Source: Methylotenera sp. (GTDB lineage: Bacteria > Pseudomonadota > Gammaproteobacteria > Burkholderiales > Burkholderiaceae_C). From it: a stretch of DNA of 44,758 nucleotides. The translations under genes were made by a program, and so were the position numbers. Shown here piece after piece: positions 18,786 through 29,033 of the stretch (positions are counted from its first letter, which is position 1; each line of letters begins with the position of its first letter). The stretch spans positions 1 to 44,758 of the forward strand of contig JAIPCJ010000015.1 in the NCBI GenBank assembly GCA_021738245.1. The letters are read 5' to 3'. The notes under the pieces were generated by a model. It was not told where the DNA came from. It did not search any database and saw nothing but the letters and a program-made list of their open reading frames with translations.

Positions 18786-19856
18786 TCAACGTCCCGTGAG
18801 AACTGCCCCAGTTTTGCCACTTGCGGCTTCACCCAGCATCATCGCCAGGCGGCGCAGCGCGGCCCAAGGGTCGGTTGGCCAGTCGGGGTGGCGCAGGCCC
18901 TTGACGAGGCCATCGCACACCTGGGCGGCCTGCACCAGCGCGCCGGCCTGGGCGCTGTCCAGCCGCGGCGCGATACGCTCGATCAGCCGCTCCTTGGCGC
19001 CCCATACCCGCGCTTCGCGCAGGGCCAGCGGCAGGGGCTTGCCGGCATCCAGCGCAGCGCGCACCCGGGCCAGCGCGCGGGCGTCTTCCGCCAGTGTCCA
19101 GTGCACCAGCACGGCGGCCTCGCCTTCGGCTTCCAGGCCGTCGAGCATGCGCAGCATGCGCGGCACGGCGCCCGAGAGGACGGCCTCGCTGAGCTTGAAC
19201 ACGTCAAAGCGCGCCACGTCCAGCACCGCGGCCTCGATCTGCTCCAGGGTCAGCTCGCCCTTGGGGTGCAGCAGCGCGAGCTTCTGCAGCTCCTGGTGGG
19301 CGGCCAGCAGGTTGCCTTCTACCCGGTCGGCGAAGAAGGTCAGGGCCTTCTGCCCGTCTTCGCCCTCCGGCACGGACTGCCCCTGGGCCTTCAGGCGCTG
19401 GGCGAGCCAGGCGGGCAGCAGCCGTCGCTCCACCGGCTCCACGCGCACGGACACCCCGTTGCCGTCGAGCGCCATGAACCAGGCGCTGGACAGCTGGGTC
19501 TTGTCCAGCCGTGGCAGGGTGACAAGGGTCAGCACATCGTCGGGTGCGGCCTCGGCATACCGCTGCAGGGCCTCGGAGCCGTCCTTGCCGGGCTTGCCTG
19601 TCGGGATGCGGACCTCGATGAACTGCCGTTCGGCGAACAGGCTCATGGCCTGCGCGGCGGCCAGCACCGGCGCCCAGTCGAAATAGGCGCCCGTGACGGT
19701 GAAGATCTGCCGCTCACCGAAGCCCTGCGTACGCGCGGCGGCACGGATCTGGTCGGCCGCCTCCTGCGCGAGCAGCGGCTCGTCGCCATGCACGGTGTAG
19801 ATGCGGGCCAGGCCCTTGGCCAGGTGGGGGCCGAGCGATTCGGGACGCAATTGCAT
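18786..19856 (-). CDS. holA: DNA polymerase III subunit delta
   Basis: A 356-residue clamp-loader subunit that opens the beta sliding clamp. The N-terminal AAA+-like domain begins IYTVHGDEPLLAQEAADQIR. The middle carries the helical lid, and the C-terminal collar domain starts near ALDAGKPLPLALREARVWG. Length fits the family (about 340). It follows lptE by 25 nt on the same strand, as in enterobacteria and many betaproteobacteria, so it is the end of the leuS-lptE-holA transcript. Confidence 0.93.
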   Translation of the reverse strand: MQLRPESLGPHLAKGLARIYTVHGDEPLLAQEAADQIRAAARTQGFGERQIFTVTGAYFDWAPVLAAAQAMSLFAERQFIEVRIPTGKPGKDGSEALQRYAEAAPDDVLTLVTLPRLDKTQLSSAWFMALDGNGVSVRVEPVERRLLPAWLAQRLKAQGQSVPEGEDGQKALTFFADRVEGNLLAAHQELQKLALLHPKGELTLEQIEAAVLDVARFDVFKLSEAVLSGAVPRMLRMLDGLEAEGEAAVLVHWTLAEDARALARVRAALDAGKPLPLALREARVWGAKERLIERIAPRLDSAQAGALVQAAQVCDGLVKGLRHPDWPTDPWAALRRLAMMLGEAASGKTGAVLTGR

Positions 19857-19881
19857 CGGTCAGCGACCTTGGGTTTTCATG

Positions 19882-20367
19882 TCATCCCGGAAGACGCACG
19901 GCGGCCAGGCGGCGCATGACCTGCGCGATGGCGTCGGAGTGCATCGCGTTGTAGAGGTTGGTGGCCTCCTGCTCCTTGGCCAGGGCAGCCGTCTCGGTGT
20001 AGTTCATGTCGCGCGACAGGCGCAGCTCCACCTTGGGCACGAGCAGCTCGCCGCTGGCCGTGCGGATCAGGTAGTCGAACTGCAGGCGCAGCTGCCACTC
20101 GCGCACCTGGCCCACGCTGGTGGAGGCCACCACCGTGCGGTCGCGGTATTCCTGCAGCGCCTCCAGCACCACCTCGGCGCGGGCCGGGTCGTCCAGCAGT
20201 TGCACCGGCGTGCGCTTGATCTGGCGCTTCAGGCCCAGGGCCAGCGGGGAGTCAGGCGGGAAGCCGGTCAGCGCGAGGCTCTTGAACGGCAGCACGGGCT
20301 CATGGCGCAGCTCGAAGCCGCAGCCGGCCAGGGCCGTCAGGCCGAGAAGGGCGGTACGTCTTTTCAT
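19882..20367 (-). CDS. lptE: LPS-assembly lipoprotein LptE
   Basis: A 161-residue outer-membrane lipoprotein that plugs the LptD barrel and assists LPS insertion. The lipobox LTALAGC places the lipidated Cys at residue 16. The mature part begins GFELRHEPVLPFKSLAL, the typical LptE opening, followed by a two-layer alpha/beta domain with repeated charged strands (LQEYRDRTV, WQLRLQFDY). The start ATG shares its A with the leuS stop (TGATG), so translation is coupled. LptD, its partner, is encoded about 12 kb away. Confidence 0.93.
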   Translation of the reverse strand: MKRRTALLGLTALAGCGFELRHEPVLPFKSLALTGFPPDSPLALGLKRQIKRTPVQLLDDPARAEVVLEALQEYRDRTVVASTSVGQVREWQLRLQFDYLIRTASGELLVPKVELRLSRDMNYTETAALAKEQEATNLYNAMHSDAIAQVMRRLAAVRLPG

Positions 20368-22997
20368 CAGACGACCACGTTCACGAGCCGGCCGGGCACG
20401 ATGACGACCTTCTTGGGCGCCTTGCCTTCGCTGAACTTGGCGAACTCCTCGGTGGCCAGCGCCGCCGCCTCGATGGCGGCCTTGTCGGCGCTGGCCGGCA
20501 CCTTCACCGCGCCGCGCAGCTTGCCGTTGACCTGCAGCATCAGCTCGATCTCGTCCTGCACCAGCGCGGCCTCGTCGACCGTGGGCCAGGGCGCGTCGAG
20601 CAGGTCGCCATGCTCGGCGGCAAAGCCGAGGTCCTGCCAGAGCTGGTGGGCGATGTGCGGCGTGGCCGGGTAGAGCACGCGCAGCAGCACCGAGAAGCCG
20701 TCGCGGATGGCGGCCGATTGACCTTCGGCTTTGAAGCCTTCCAGCGCGTTCAGCAGCTTCATTGCGCCCGAGACGACGGTGTTGTACTGCATGCGCTCGT
20801 AGTCGTAGCTGACCTGCTTGAGCACGTTGTGCACCTCGCGGCGCAGGGCCTTGCCGTCGCCGTTCAGCGCGGCATAGTCGCTGCCGCCCGTCTTGATGGC
20901 CGTCGCGTTGCGCACGCCGAAGTTCCACACGCGCTTGAGGAAGCGGTGCGCGCCTTCCACGGCCGCGTCGTTCCACTCCAGCGTCTGCTCCGGCGGGCTG
21001 GCGAACATCACGAACAGGCGGGCCGTGTCGGCGCCGTACTGGTCGATCAGGGCCTGCGGGTCCACGCCGTTGTTCTTCGACTTGGACATGGTCGTCATCT
21101 CGTACGTCAGCGGCAGGCCATCGGCCTTGAGCGTGCCACCAACGATCGCATCGTGTTCGTTGCGAATGACGTCGACTTCGTGTTCCCAGTAGTAGTTCTT
21201 GCCGGCGTCTTCCGGCTTTCGGAAGAACGCACCCTTGAGCACCATGCCCTGGGTGAGCAGCTTCTGGAAGGGCTCGGACACCTCCACCAGCTTCAGGTCG
21301 CGCATGACCTTGGTCCAGAAGCGCGCATAAAGCAGATGCAGGATGGCATGCTCGATGCCGCCGATGTACTGGTTCATCGGCATCCAGTACTTCGTGCCCG
21401 CGCCGACCATGGCCTGGTCGTTCGTCGGGTCGCAGTAGCGCATGAAGTACCAGGACGAGTCCACGAAGGTGTCCATCGTGTCCGTCTCGCGGCGCGCGGG
21501 CTTGCCGCATTTCGGGCAGCCCACGTTCAGGAAGTCGGCGCGCTTGTTCAGCGGGTTGCCGCTGCCGTCGGGGATGCAGTCTTCCGGCAGCACCACGGGC
21601 AGGTCTTTCTCCGGGACCGGCACCACGCCGCAATCGTCGCAATGGATGATGGGAATCGGCGTGCCCCAGTAGCGCTGCCGGCTGATGCCCCAGTCGCGCA
21701 GGCGCCAGGTGGTCTTTTTCTCGCCGAGGCCCTGGGCACCGAGCAGTTCAGCGACCTTGTCCACCGCCGCCTTGTGGCCCAGGCCGTCCAGCGCGCCGGA
21801 GTTGACACACACGCCGCGCGTCTTGTCGCCGTACCACTCGGCCCAGGCGTCGGTCGTGAAGGTTTCGCCAGCCACCGCCACGACGGGCTTGATCTCGATG
21901 CCGTACTTCTTCGCAAACGCGAAGTCGCGCTCATCATGCGCCGGCACGCCCATCACCGCACCGTCGCCATAGCTCATCAGCACATAGTTGCCAACCCACA
22001 CCGGCACCTGTGCGCCGGTCAGCGGGTGGGTGACGAACAGGCCCGTGGGCACGCCCTTCTTGTCCTGGGTGGCCAGCTCGGCTTCGGTCGTGCCGCCGGC
22101 CTTGCATTCCTCGATGAAGGCGGCGACTTCGGGCTTGTCCTTGGCCGCGATCGTGGCCAGCGGATGCTCCGGCGCCACGGCGCAGAAGGTCACGCCCATG
22201 ATGGTGTCGGCACGCGTGGTGAACACCCACAGCCGCCCGCCGCCGCCCTCGATCGTGTGCGGGAAGGCGAAGCGCACGCCCTGGCTCTTGCCGATCCAGT
22301 TCTCCTGCATCAGCCGCACACGCTCGGGCCAGCCGGAGAGGTAGTTCGGGTCTTCCGGGTTGGCCACGGCCGACAGCAGCTCTTCGGCGTATTGCGTGAT
22401 CTTCAGGTAATACCCCGGGATCTCGCGCTTCTCGACCAGCGCGCCCGAGCGCCAGCCGCGGCCGTCGATGACCTGCTCGTTGGCCAGCACGGTCTGGTCG
22501 ACCGGGTCCCAGTTGACGACCTGGGTGCGGCGCTCGGCGATGCCGGCCTCCAGCATCTTCAGGAACAGCCACTGGTTCCACTTGTAGTAGCTGGGCTGGC
22601 AGGTCGCGACTTCGCGGCTCCAGTCGATGGCCAGGCCCATCGCCTGCATCTGGCCCTTCATGTGGGCGATGTTCGAGTACGTCCACTGGGCCGGCGGCAC
22701 CTTGCCCTTCATCGCGGCGTTCTCGGCCGGCAGGCCGAAGGCGTCCCAGCCCATGGGCATGAGGACGTTGTAGCCCTTCATGCGCAGCTGGCGGGCCAGC
22801 ATGTCGTTGATCGTGTAGTTGCGCACATGGCCCATGTGCAGCTTGCCGCTGGGGTAGGGCAGCATGGAGCAGGCGTAGAAGTGCGGCTTGCTCGCGTCCT
22901 CAGACACGCGGTAGGCGTCCCGCTCGGCCCAGTAGGCCCGGGCGGCGGCTTCGATCTCGGTGGGGTTGTAGCTGGGCGCTTCGATGGGGGCGTTCAT
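20367..22997 (-). CDS. leuS: Leucyl-tRNA synthetase
   Basis: An 876-residue class I synthetase that charges tRNA-Leu. The HIGH-type motif is HMGH at residues 54-57 in [14 protein letters not shown]. The CP1 editing domain contains [15 protein letters not shown] zinc-like GCPKCGKP appears in the insert near the second half, and the KMSKS loop is [11 protein letters not shown]. The anticodon-binding helices and C-terminal domain are complete. Length matches bacterial LeuRS (about 860-880). It lies 39 nt downstream of exbD and overlaps lptE. Confidence 0.98.
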   Translation of the reverse strand: MNAPIEAPSYNPTEIEAAARAYWAERDAYRVSEDASKPHFYACSMLPYPSGKLHMGHVRNYTINDMLARQLRMKGYNVLMPMGWDAFGLPAENAAMKGKVPPAQWTYSNIAHMKGQMQAMGLAIDWSREVATCQPSYYKWNQWLFLKMLEAGIAERRTQVVNWDPVDQTVLANEQVIDGRGWRSGALVEKREIPGYYLKITQYAEELLSAVANPEDPNYLSGWPERVRLMQENWIGKSQGVRFAFPHTIEGGGGRLWVFTTRADTIMGVTFCAVAPEHPLATIAAKDKPEVAAFIEECKAGGTTEAELATQDKKGVPTGLFVTHPLTGAQVPVWVGNYVLMSYGDGAVMGVPAHDERDFAFAKKYGIEIKPVVAVAGETFTTDAWAEWYGDKTRGVCVNSGALDGLGHKAAVDKVAELLGAQGLGEKKTTWRLRDWGISRQRYWGTPIPIIHCDDCGVVPVPEKDLPVVLPEDCIPDGSGNPLNKRADFLNVGCPKCGKPARRETDTMDTFVDSSWYFMRYCDPTNDQAMVGAGTKYWMPMNQYIGGIEHAILHLLYARFWTKVMRDLKLVEVSEPFQKLLTQGMVLKGAFFRKPEDAGKNYYWEHEVDVIRNEHDAIVGGTLKADGLPLTYEMTTMSKSKNNGVDPQALIDQYGADTARLFVMFASPPEQTLEWNDAAVEGAHRFLKRVWNFGVRNATAIKTGGSDYAALNGDGKALRREVHNVLKQVSYDYERMQYNTVVSGAMKLLNALEGFKAEGQSAAIRDGFSVLLRVLYPATPHIAHQLWQDLGFAAEHGDLLDAPWPTVDEAALVQDEIELMLQVNGKLRGAVKVPASADKAAIEAAALATEEFAKFSEGKAPKKVVIVPGRLVNVVV

Positions 22998-23036
22998 GCC
23001 GAAATTGTAGGGGCCGCCCCCGCGGCCGCCCTTCGC

Positions 23037-23462
23037 TCAGGGCGCGGAGGCGGCGGCCTGCGCGACGAAGGCGATGCGGCTCAGGCCGGCGGCCTGCACC
23101 CAGCCGATCAGCTCAGCCACCTGGCCGTAGGGCACGTTGCGGTCGGCCCGCAACTGCACTTCCATCTGCGGGTTGGCGCGGCCGAGTTCCGCCACGCGCT
23201 GCTGGAAGGTGGCCGCGTCGAGCGCGTCGTCACCCAGATGCAGGCTGCCATCGGGGGCGATGGCCACGGCGATGAAGGTGGGGGCATTACTCGGCGTGGC
23301 GGCGTCGCTCTTGGGCAGGTCCAGGCGCAGCGAGGCGGTCATCAGCGGCGCGGTGATCATGAAGATGACCAGCAGCACCAGCATCACGTCGATCAGCGGC
23401 GTCATGTTGATGTCGCTCATCGGCCGCGAGCCTTCGGGCTTCTCGAGGCGACCGAAGGCCAT
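23037..23462 (-). CDS. exbD: ExbD/TolR-family proton-channel subunit
   Basis: A 141-residue inner-membrane protein with one N-terminal transmembrane helix (about 22-42) preceded by SDINMTPLID, whose Asp is the conserved proton-channel acid. The periplasmic domain follows (about 45-140), with LRADRNVPYGQVAELIGWVQ. It partners the ExbB/TolQ-like gene, whose stop it overlaps by 1 nt. No tonB or tolA gene is adjacent, so ExbD (TonB-dependent uptake) and TolR (Tol-Pal) cannot be told apart by context. Confidence 0.88.
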   Translation of the reverse strand: MAFGRLEKPEGSRPMSDINMTPLIDVMLVLLVIFMITAPLMTASLRLDLPKSDAATPSNAPTFIAVAIAPDGSLHLGDDALDAATFQQRVAELGRANPQMEVQLRADRNVPYGQVAELIGWVQAAGLSRIAFVAQAAASAP

Positions 23463-24118
23463 CAGCGGGCCCCGGGGGTGTCGTGCAGCAGTTCGCGCAG
23501 GTCGTGCGCGAAGCCTTCGAGGTCGGCCTCGCAGGCGGCGACCCGCTTGCCGAACACGTTGTAGGCCAGCACCGCCGGGATGGCCACGGCCAGGCCGGCC
23601 GCGGTCATGATGAGCGCCTCGCCGACCGGGCCGGAGATCTTCTCGATCGTGATGTTGCCGCTGGCCGCGATGCTCACCAGCGCGTGATAGATGCCCCAGA
23701 CGGTGCCGAACAGGCCCACGAAGGGCGCCGTGGCGCCGATGGACGCGAGCATGACCTGCCCGAACTGCAGGCGCGCCAGCACCGCGTGGAGCGCCTCGCG
23801 CAGGCGGCGGGTCAGGCGACTTTCCTGGCGGCCGGCGGCTTCCAGCGTGGCCGCGCGGGTGTCGGCGGTGGCGGCGTCCAGCAGGGGCAGCAACACGGCT
23901 TCGGTGTCGAAGTTCTGCAGCGCGACCCGGCCTTCGCTGACGCCTGCGGCGGCCCAGAAGGCCGGCACGGCGCGCAGCATGCCGCGGCGGGCGCGGCTCA
24001 GCAGCCAGGCTTTCCAGAGGATCAGGGCCCAGGCGCTGACCGACATGGCCAGCAGGATCAGCGCAACGGCGCGACCGATGAGGTCGCTCTGGGCCCAGAA
24101 CGCCGAGAAGCCGCCCAT
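23462..24118 (-). CDS. exbB: ExbB/TolQ-family proton-channel subunit
   Basis: A 218-residue inner-membrane protein of the MotA/TolQ/ExbB family. A first transmembrane helix lies at about 14-35 and two more at about 125-150 and 160-185, with the family segment APFVGLFGTVWGIYHAL and IMTAAGLAVAIPAVLAYN. It forms a proton-driven motor with the next gene's product. It begins one base downstream of the dapB stop and overlaps exbD by 1 nt, within a bamE-dapB-exbB-exbD-leuS block. Confidence 0.88.
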   Translation of the reverse strand: MGGFSAFWAQSDLIGRAVALILLAMSVSAWALILWKAWLLSRARRGMLRAVPAFWAAAGVSEGRVALQNFDTEAVLLPLLDAATADTRAATLEAAGRQESRLTRRLREALHAVLARLQFGQVMLASIGATAPFVGLFGTVWGIYHALVSIAASGNITIEKISGPVGEALIMTAAGLAVAIPAVLAYNVFGKRVAACEADLEGFAHDLRELLHDTPGAR

Positions 24119-24119
24119 G

Positions 24120-24860
24120 TCAGCGCGCGAACCCGAGCACGTCGTTCATGCCGAACAGCCCCGTGCGCTGGCCCGCCAGAAAGCGTGCGGCCCGCAGGCT
24201 GCCCTGGGCGTAGATGCCCCGGTTGCTGGCCTTGTGGCTGATCTCGATGCGCTCGCCCGTGCCGGCGAAGAGCACCGTGTGGTCGCCGATGATGTCGCCG
24301 CCGCGCACGGTGGCAAAGCCGATGGTGGACGGGTCGCGCACGCCGGTCACGCCTTCGCGGCCATAGACGGCGCATTGCTTCAGGTCGCGGCCGAGCGCGT
24401 CGGCGACGACCTGGCCCATCTGCAGCGCGGTGCCGCTGGGGGCGTCCACCTTCATGCGGTGGTGGGCCTCGATGATCTCGATGTCAAAGCCCTCGTTCAT
24501 CGCACGGGCAGCCAGGTCGAGCAGCTTGAGCACCACGTTGACGCCCACGCTCATGTTGGGCGCGAAGACGATGGCGGTGCGCTCGGCAAGGCGGGCGATC
24601 TCGGCCTTCTGTGCGTCGTCGAAGCCCGTGGTGCCCACAACGGCCTTCACGCCCAGGTCGGCGCACACGGCCAGATGGGCCAGCGTGGCCTCGGGGCGGG
24701 TGAAGTCGATCATCACGTCGGCCCCGGTGAGGCCGGCGCGGACATCGTCGCCCTTGTCCAGGGTGACGTGCAAGGTGCAGTCTTCCGCGGCTTCGACGGC
24801 CTCGATCAGCATCTTGCCCATGCGCCCGGAGGCGCCCATGACGGCGACCTTCAGCATCAC
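24120..24860 (-). CDS. dapB: 4-hydroxy-tetrahydrodipicolinate reductase
   Basis: A 246-residue enzyme of lysine and meso-diaminopimelate synthesis; it reduces hydroxytetrahydrodipicolinate with NAD(P)H. The N-terminal nucleotide-binding motif is [14 protein letters not shown]. Later motifs are DFTRPEA, GTTGFDD, the substrate-binding loop [14 protein letters not shown] and the C-terminal [20 protein letters not shown]. It is slightly shorter than the E. coli enzyme (273) but all motifs are present. Its start overlaps the bamE stop by ATGA. Confidence 0.96.
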   Translation of the reverse strand: MMLKVAVMGASGRMGKMLIEAVEAAEDCTLHVTLDKGDDVRAGLTGADVMIDFTRPEATLAHLAVCADLGVKAVVGTTGFDDAQKAEIARLAERTAIVFAPNMSVGVNVVLKLLDLAARAMNEGFDIEIIEAHHRMKVDAPSGTALQMGQVVADALGRDLKQCAVYGREGVTGVRDPSTIGFATVRGGDIIGDHTVLFAGTGERIEISHKASNRGIYAQGSLRAARFLAGQRTGLFGMNDVLGFAR

Positions 24861-25429
24861 GAACCCGACTTCGGCAGGGTTGCATCCAGCGGCGGGTAGA
24901 CGCGGCCGGGCGCCGGGCCTTCGGCGGCGGCGGTGGGCGCGGTCTCGGCGCTGCGCTTGGGTGGCGGCAGCGCGCTGCGCTCGGCCTCGGTCAGCTCCAG
25001 CTTGGGTTCCTTCTTGCTGGGCTTGAAGGTGTTGATGGCGGCGACGAAGTCGTTCTCGGCCGGCAGGTCGTCGGGCACGGTCAGCGACTTGAGCTTGTCG
25101 CCCTCGAACAGGGCCACGACGAGGCGCTTTTGCGGCGCCGTCCCTTGGCGGTTGATGGTGAACACGTAGTCCCAGCGCGACTCGTGGAAAACGTCGGTCA
25201 GCAGCGGTGAGCCCAGCAGATCACGCACCTGCGCCTTGGGCATGCCAGGCTTGACGCGGGCGACCATCTCCTTGGTCAGCACATTGCCCTGCACGACTTC
25301 GACGCGGTAGGGCGTCACCAGGCCCAGCACCTTTTCGCCGGTCACGCTGGGCAGGGAATCCCAGGTCGGGAGGTAGGAACAGCCGCCGAGCAGCGCAAGC
25401 AGCGGGAAAGAGGCAAGCAAGGAACGCAT
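24857..25429 (-). CDS. bamE: Outer membrane protein assembly factor BamE
   Basis: A 190-residue lipoprotein of the Bam complex. The signal peptide ends at ALLGGC, with the lipidated Cys at residue 17. The BamE (SmpA/OmlA) domain covers about 45-125: [39 protein letters not shown] and WDYVF. A basic and proline-rich tail of some 60 residues extends past the usual domain, as in other betaproteobacteria. The ATG at 25429 was chosen because the lipobox follows it at the right distance. It is divergent from fur and coupled to dapB. Confidence 0.93.
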   Translation of the reverse strand: MRSLLASFPLLALLGGCSYLPTWDSLPSVTGEKVLGLVTPYRVEVVQGNVLTKEMVARVKPGMPKAQVRDLLGSPLLTDVFHESRWDYVFTINRQGTAPQKRLVVALFEGDKLKSLTVPDDLPAENDFVAAINTFKPSKKEPKLELTEAERSALPPPKRSAETAPTAAAEGPAPGRVYPPLDATLPKSGS

Positions 25430-25544
25430 CGGGCGGCTGGCGGGGAGCGCAGAGTGACGGGAGGAACGCCGGCCGAAGCCTCGGCTGGCTATGATCGGGC
25501 GGATTCTAGCGGGGGCCTCTGCCGGCTTTCCGCGCCCCAGTGCC
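25430..25544. promoter_or_regulatory. Divergent bamE / fur promoter region
   Basis: A 115-bp spacer. TATGAT at 25490-25495 fits a -10 box for fur. TAGAAT on the minus strand (25508-25503) fits a -10 box for bamE. No convincing -35 boxes or Fur box were seen. Confidence 0.35.
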
Positions 25545-25985
25545 ATGCCCTCTTCACCCAAGAACCAGACCCACGACATCAAGAACAGCGGCCTCAAGGC
25601 GACGCTGCCGCGCATTAAGATCCTCGAGATCTTCCAGCGCTCGGCCCAGCGCCACATGACGGCCGAAGATGTCTACAAGGCCCTGCTCGGCGAAGGCGCC
25701 GACATCGGCCTGGCCACGGTCTACCGGGTGCTGCAGCAGTTCGAGCAGGCCGGCCTGCTCAGCCGCAACCATTTCGAGACCGGCAAGGCGGTCTACGAAC
25801 TCAACGAGGGCCATCACCATGACCACCTCGTCTGCCTGAATTGCGGCAAGGTCGAGGAGTTCTATGACGCCGACATCGAGGAGCGCCAGCACGCCATCGC
25901 GCGGGAGCGCGGTTTCGCGCTGCAGGAGCATTCGCTGGCGCTTTACGCCGCCTGCGTGAAGGCCGACTGCCCGAACCGCAGCTGA
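25545..25985 (+). CDS. fur: Ferric uptake regulator Fur
   Basis: A 146-residue iron-responsive repressor. The winged-helix DNA-binding domain covers about 15-85, with [15 protein letters not shown] and [16 protein letters not shown]. The metal-binding dimerisation domain carries the histidine cluster [19 protein letters not shown] and a C-terminal CVKADC pair for structural zinc. The ATG at 25545 gives the family N-terminus; the frame is open upstream but without a likely start. It converges with the nicotinamide phosphoribosyltransferase gene at 19 bp. Confidence 0.96.
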   Translation: MPSSPKNQTHDIKNSGLKATLPRIKILEIFQRSAQRHMTAEDVYKALLGEGADIGLATVYRVLQQFEQAGLLSRNHFETGKAVYELNEGHHHDHLVCLNCGKVEEFYDADIEERQHAIARERGFALQEHSLALYAACVKADCPNRS

Positions 25986-26004
25986 GCGGGCAGCCCCGCA
26001 GCGG

Positions 26005-27420
26005 TCAGTCGCGTGCCGCGCGGGCGCGGATGGCGGCGAAGCTGTCGTCCACCAGCAGCCGGCCGTCTTCGTACACGGTGCGCAGGGCCTCGGTGGCGCC
26101 AGCGGCGAGCGCCTCCTGGCAGCCGGGTGAATCCAGCCGTACCGTGGCATAGGCGCCGTCCTGTTGCAGCAGCGTCAGGCGCCCGGCCTTGCTGCGCTTG
26201 GCCGGGTCGGTGACCGGCGCCTTGTAGACATCCCGCCAAAGGCCCTCGACCTGCACGGCCGAGGCCTTCATCGCGAAACCCAGCGTGTCGCGGCTGACCT
26301 GCTGCAGCAGCGCGCCGCCCTGGCCGAAGGCGATGTTGTCGGCCGAGTAGCCCGCGCCTTCGAGCGCTGCCAGGATGCTGGCGATGGACGCGCGCGTGAT
26401 GCCGTCGCCCTGGATGACGCGCACGTGGCGTAGCACCTTGAAGCCCTTGGTGTTGACATCGCTGCCGAAGGCCGCGTCCAGAGACTGCACGGTGCGCAGC
26501 ACGACGGTGGTCGGGTCGCCACTGTCGGGGCGGATGACGACGGTGGCCCCGCTGGCGATGACCGCTTCGCGCAGCTCGCCGCCCCAGAGACGCGTGACGG
26601 CGGCATCAAGGTCGTAGGAATCGGAGACCACCGCCAGGATGGCACCGGGCTTGCCGAACTGCCGCAGCATGTTGCGGTAGGCCTCGGCCTCGCCCTCGCG
26701 GCCCCAGGCGGTGATGGTGCTGTGCTCGGCCGCCGGGATGGAGAAGCCGGCCATCGGCTCGCCGTAGTAGGTGCGGGCGCCGAGCAGGGCGGTCAGGGTG
26801 TCGGTACCCTGGAAGTTCACGAGGTGGGCCATGCCGCCGAGCAGGGCCGACTCCAGCGACGACACGCCGCGGGCGCCGAAGTCGTGCAGCTTGAAGGGCA
26901 GGCCGGCGGGGTCGCCGGTGCGGGCGAGGGCGTCGCCGATCAGCCGGCGCGTGGCGTGGCTGTGCGTGGCCACCGTGGTCGGGTACCAGACGCGCAGCAG
27001 GGCGGTCTCGACATAGCTCGTGAGCCAGCCGCAGGCCGGGTCGGTGTTCTCCACCGTCACCAGCGCGTGATGCACGGGCACGACCGTCCCTTCGGGCACC
27101 GCGCGGATGCGCAGCGGCAGGCGGCCGCCGTGGGCGGTCACGATGTGCAGCCAGCCTTCGCGATGAAAGGGCACGCCGTGGGCCGCGCACACCTCGGCGG
27201 CGAGCGCGACGTCCTCAGCGGTCACGGGCTTGCTGAAGTACTCCTTCAGCAGCGCCTGCAGGCCGAAGAACACCGTGTAGGGCAGGCTGCCGCCGCGCGC
27301 CTCGATGTAGCTGAAGACGGTCTGGGTACCGGGCGGGTATTGCAGCCAGTGGCTGGTCTTGTAGCTGTCCGTGTTCAGCACGAGCAGCCGGGCAATGTCG
27401 CTGAAGCCAGTCAAGGCCAT
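26005..27420 (-). CDS. nadV: Nicotinamide phosphoribosyltransferase (NAMPT / NadV type)
   Basis: A 471-residue enzyme that makes nicotinamide mononucleotide from nicotinamide and PRPP. Motifs shared with human NAMPT are DSYKTSHW near the N-terminus, HDFGARG, NFQGTDTL with D207 (substrate amide contact), AAEHSTITAWG with H233 (the phosphorylated catalytic His), SDSYDLDAA and RPDSGDPTT. Length matches the family (about 460-490). It begins 52 nt downstream of hprK, so it may be read through from that gene. No NrtR or NMN adenylyltransferase gene is adjacent. Bacterial carriers of this route are patchy, so acquisition is possible. Confidence 0.95.
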   Translation of the reverse strand: MALTGFSDIARLLVLNTDSYKTSHWLQYPPGTQTVFSYIEARGGSLPYTVFFGLQALLKEYFSKPVTAEDVALAAEVCAAHGVPFHREGWLHIVTAHGGRLPLRIRAVPEGTVVPVHHALVTVENTDPACGWLTSYVETALLRVWYPTTVATHSHATRRLIGDALARTGDPAGLPFKLHDFGARGVSSLESALLGGMAHLVNFQGTDTLTALLGARTYYGEPMAGFSIPAAEHSTITAWGREGEAEAYRNMLRQFGKPGAILAVVSDSYDLDAAVTRLWGGELREAVIASGATVVIRPDSGDPTTVVLRTVQSLDAAFGSDVNTKGFKVLRHVRVIQGDGITRASIASILAALEGAGYSADNIAFGQGGALLQQVSRDTLGFAMKASAVQVEGLWRDVYKAPVTDPAKRSKAGRLTLLQQDGAYATVRLDSPGCQEALAAGATEALRTVYEDGRLLVDDSFAAIRARAARD

Positions 27421-27472
27421 GGGAGTTCCGTTTTACGCAGTGCGGCGGTGCGGGCCGGGCGGCGCCGCCGCG

Positions 27473-28429
27473 TCAATCGAGCGAGCCGTTGTCGATGGCG
27501 CGCTGGTGGCGCTCGACAAACTCCTTGTAGGTGTCGATGCCGCGCAGCTGCAGGATGGTGTTGCGCACGGCGGCCTCCACCAGCACCGCAAGGTTGCGGC
27601 CGGCGTCCACCGCGATGACGACCTTGCGCACCGGCATGCCGAGCACGTCTTCATAGAGCGGCTCGTAGGGCAGGCGCTCGAAGTCGCGCTCCATGGTCTC
27701 CTTGCGCACCAGGTGCACGATGAGCTTCAGGCGCATCTTGCGGCGCACGGCGGTCTCGCCAAAGATGGCCTTGATGTCCAGCAGGCCGATGCCGCGCACC
27801 TCCAGCAGGTTCAGCAGCAGCTCGGGGCAGCGGCCTTCGATGGCGGTCTGGGCGATGCGGAAGAAGTCGACCGCATCGTCGGCCACCAGGCCGTGGCCGC
27901 GCGAGATGAGTTCCAGGCCGAGTTCGCTCTTGCCCAGGCCCGATTCCCCCGTCAGCAGCACGCCCAGGCCCAGGATGTCCATGAACACGCCGTGGCGCGT
28001 CGTGCGGTTGGCGAACAGCTGGGACAGGTAGCCCCGCACCAGGTCGATGACGTGACCCGCGGACTCGGCGGTGCGGAACAGCGGGATTTCGGCCCGGTCG
28101 CACATCGCCACCAGCCGCGGCGGCGGCACGCTGTCGTCGGCCACGATGAGCACGGGCGGCTCCAGCGTGACGATGCGCGAGATGCGCCGGTCCTGGACGT
28201 CGGTGCTTTCCTGACTGAGGTAGGCCACCTCGCGCCGGCCCACGATCTGGACGCGGTAGGGGTGGATGTAGTTGAGGTAGCCGACCAGGTCGGCCGCGCT
28301 TTGCGCATCGCGCACCGCAGCTTCGTCGAAACGGCGCTCGGGGTGGGCGTGGCCGGCGATCCACTCCCAGCGCAGGGCCTCGCGGTGCTCTTCAAACAGC
28401 CGCTCGGCGCTGATGGACGTCGGTTTCAT
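27473..28429 (-). CDS. hprK: HPr kinase/phosphorylase
   Basis: A 318-residue bifunctional enzyme that phosphorylates and dephosphorylates HPr on serine. The N-terminal domain covers about 1-130. The kinase core contains the Walker [16 protein letters not shown] (about 155-170), the following [12 protein letters not shown], and the HprK signature [15 protein letters not shown]. In proteobacteria without sugar PTS it usually serves the nitrogen-PTS relay together with PtsN, whose gene lies 133 bp upstream on the same strand. Confidence 0.96.
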   Translation of the reverse strand: MKPTSISAERLFEEHREALRWEWIAGHAHPERRFDEAAVRDAQSAADLVGYLNYIHPYRVQIVGRREVAYLSQESTDVQDRRISRIVTLEPPVLIVADDSVPPPRLVAMCDRAEIPLFRTAESAGHVIDLVRGYLSQLFANRTTRHGVFMDILGLGVLLTGESGLGKSELGLELISRGHGLVADDAVDFFRIAQTAIEGRCPELLLNLLEVRGIGLLDIKAIFGETAVRRKMRLKLIVHLVRKETMERDFERLPYEPLYEDVLGMPVRKVVIAVDAGRNLAVLVEAAVRNTILQLRGIDTYKEFVERHQRAIDNGSLD

Positions 28430-28562
28430 GGTGCCCCTCGTCCGGCGGGTACGCCGGTCGGTCCCCCGCGGAGACGGGGATGGCTACGGCAACGAGCTGC
28501 GAGCACATCGCCCGACGGGCCGGGTTGGGAGCGGCCCGGCGCTCGGCCCAACGCGACCCGCA

Positions 28563-29033
28563 TCAAGCGACCGACTTCAGCGGCTCCCAGGCCGCGATCA
28601 GCTTGTACAGCGTGGGCGCGTCGGGCTCGGCCTTGAGTTGCTCGCGCAGCTCACGGTCGGACAGCATCTCGGCGATCTCGGACAGGATTTCCAGGTGGCG
28701 CTGGGTGGCGGCTTCCGGCACGAGCAGGAAGATCAGCAGGCTGACCGGCTCATCGTCCGGCGCATCGAAACCGATGGGCTGGGCCAGGCGCAGCACCGCG
28801 GCCAGCGGGTTCTTCAGGCCCTTGACCCGGCCATGCGGGATGGCCACGCCGTGACCCAGGCCGGTCGAGCCCAGCCGTTCGCGGGCGAACAGGTTGTCGG
28901 TGACCAGCGCCCGGGCCATCTGGTGATGGTTCTCGAACAGCAGACCTGCGTGTTCGAAGGCGCGCTTCTTGCTGGACGCATCCACATTCACCAGCACGTT
29001 GTCGGCGGGCAGGATGGCGGCGAGACGGTTCAT
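28563..29033 (-). CDS. ptsN: Nitrogen-PTS EIIA component PtsN
   Basis: A 156-residue EIIA-Ntr protein, a phosphorelay regulator. The phosphorylated histidine is H67 in GVAIPHGRVKGL, preceded by RERLGSTGLGHG. PEAATQRHLEILSEIAEML is the family C-terminal helix region. The neighbours hprK (downstream) and hpf (upstream) are the usual betaproteobacterial set, but here a terminator separates hpf from ptsN, so ptsN probably has its own promoter in 29034-29228. Confidence 0.95.
   Translation of the reverse strand: MNRLAAILPADNVLVNVDASSKKRAFEHAGLLFENHHQMARALVTDNLFARERLGSTGLGHGVAIPHGRVKGLKNPLAAVLRLAQPIGFDAPDDEPVSLLIFLLVPEAATQRHLEILSEIAEMLSDRELREQLKAEPDAPTLYKLIAAWEPLKSVA

Noticed and set aside
20610..23564. 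A 984-codon open frame on the plus strand opposite leuS and exbD
   Set aside because: leuS has all synthetase motifs in the other strand; the frame is a by-product of high-GC codon use and shows only His/Arg/Gly-rich low-complexity sequence.
25430..25657. An upstream extension of the bamE frame to 25657
   Set aside because: It would read through the fur promoter and place the lipobox internally; the ATG at 25429 gives a normal lipoprotein signal.
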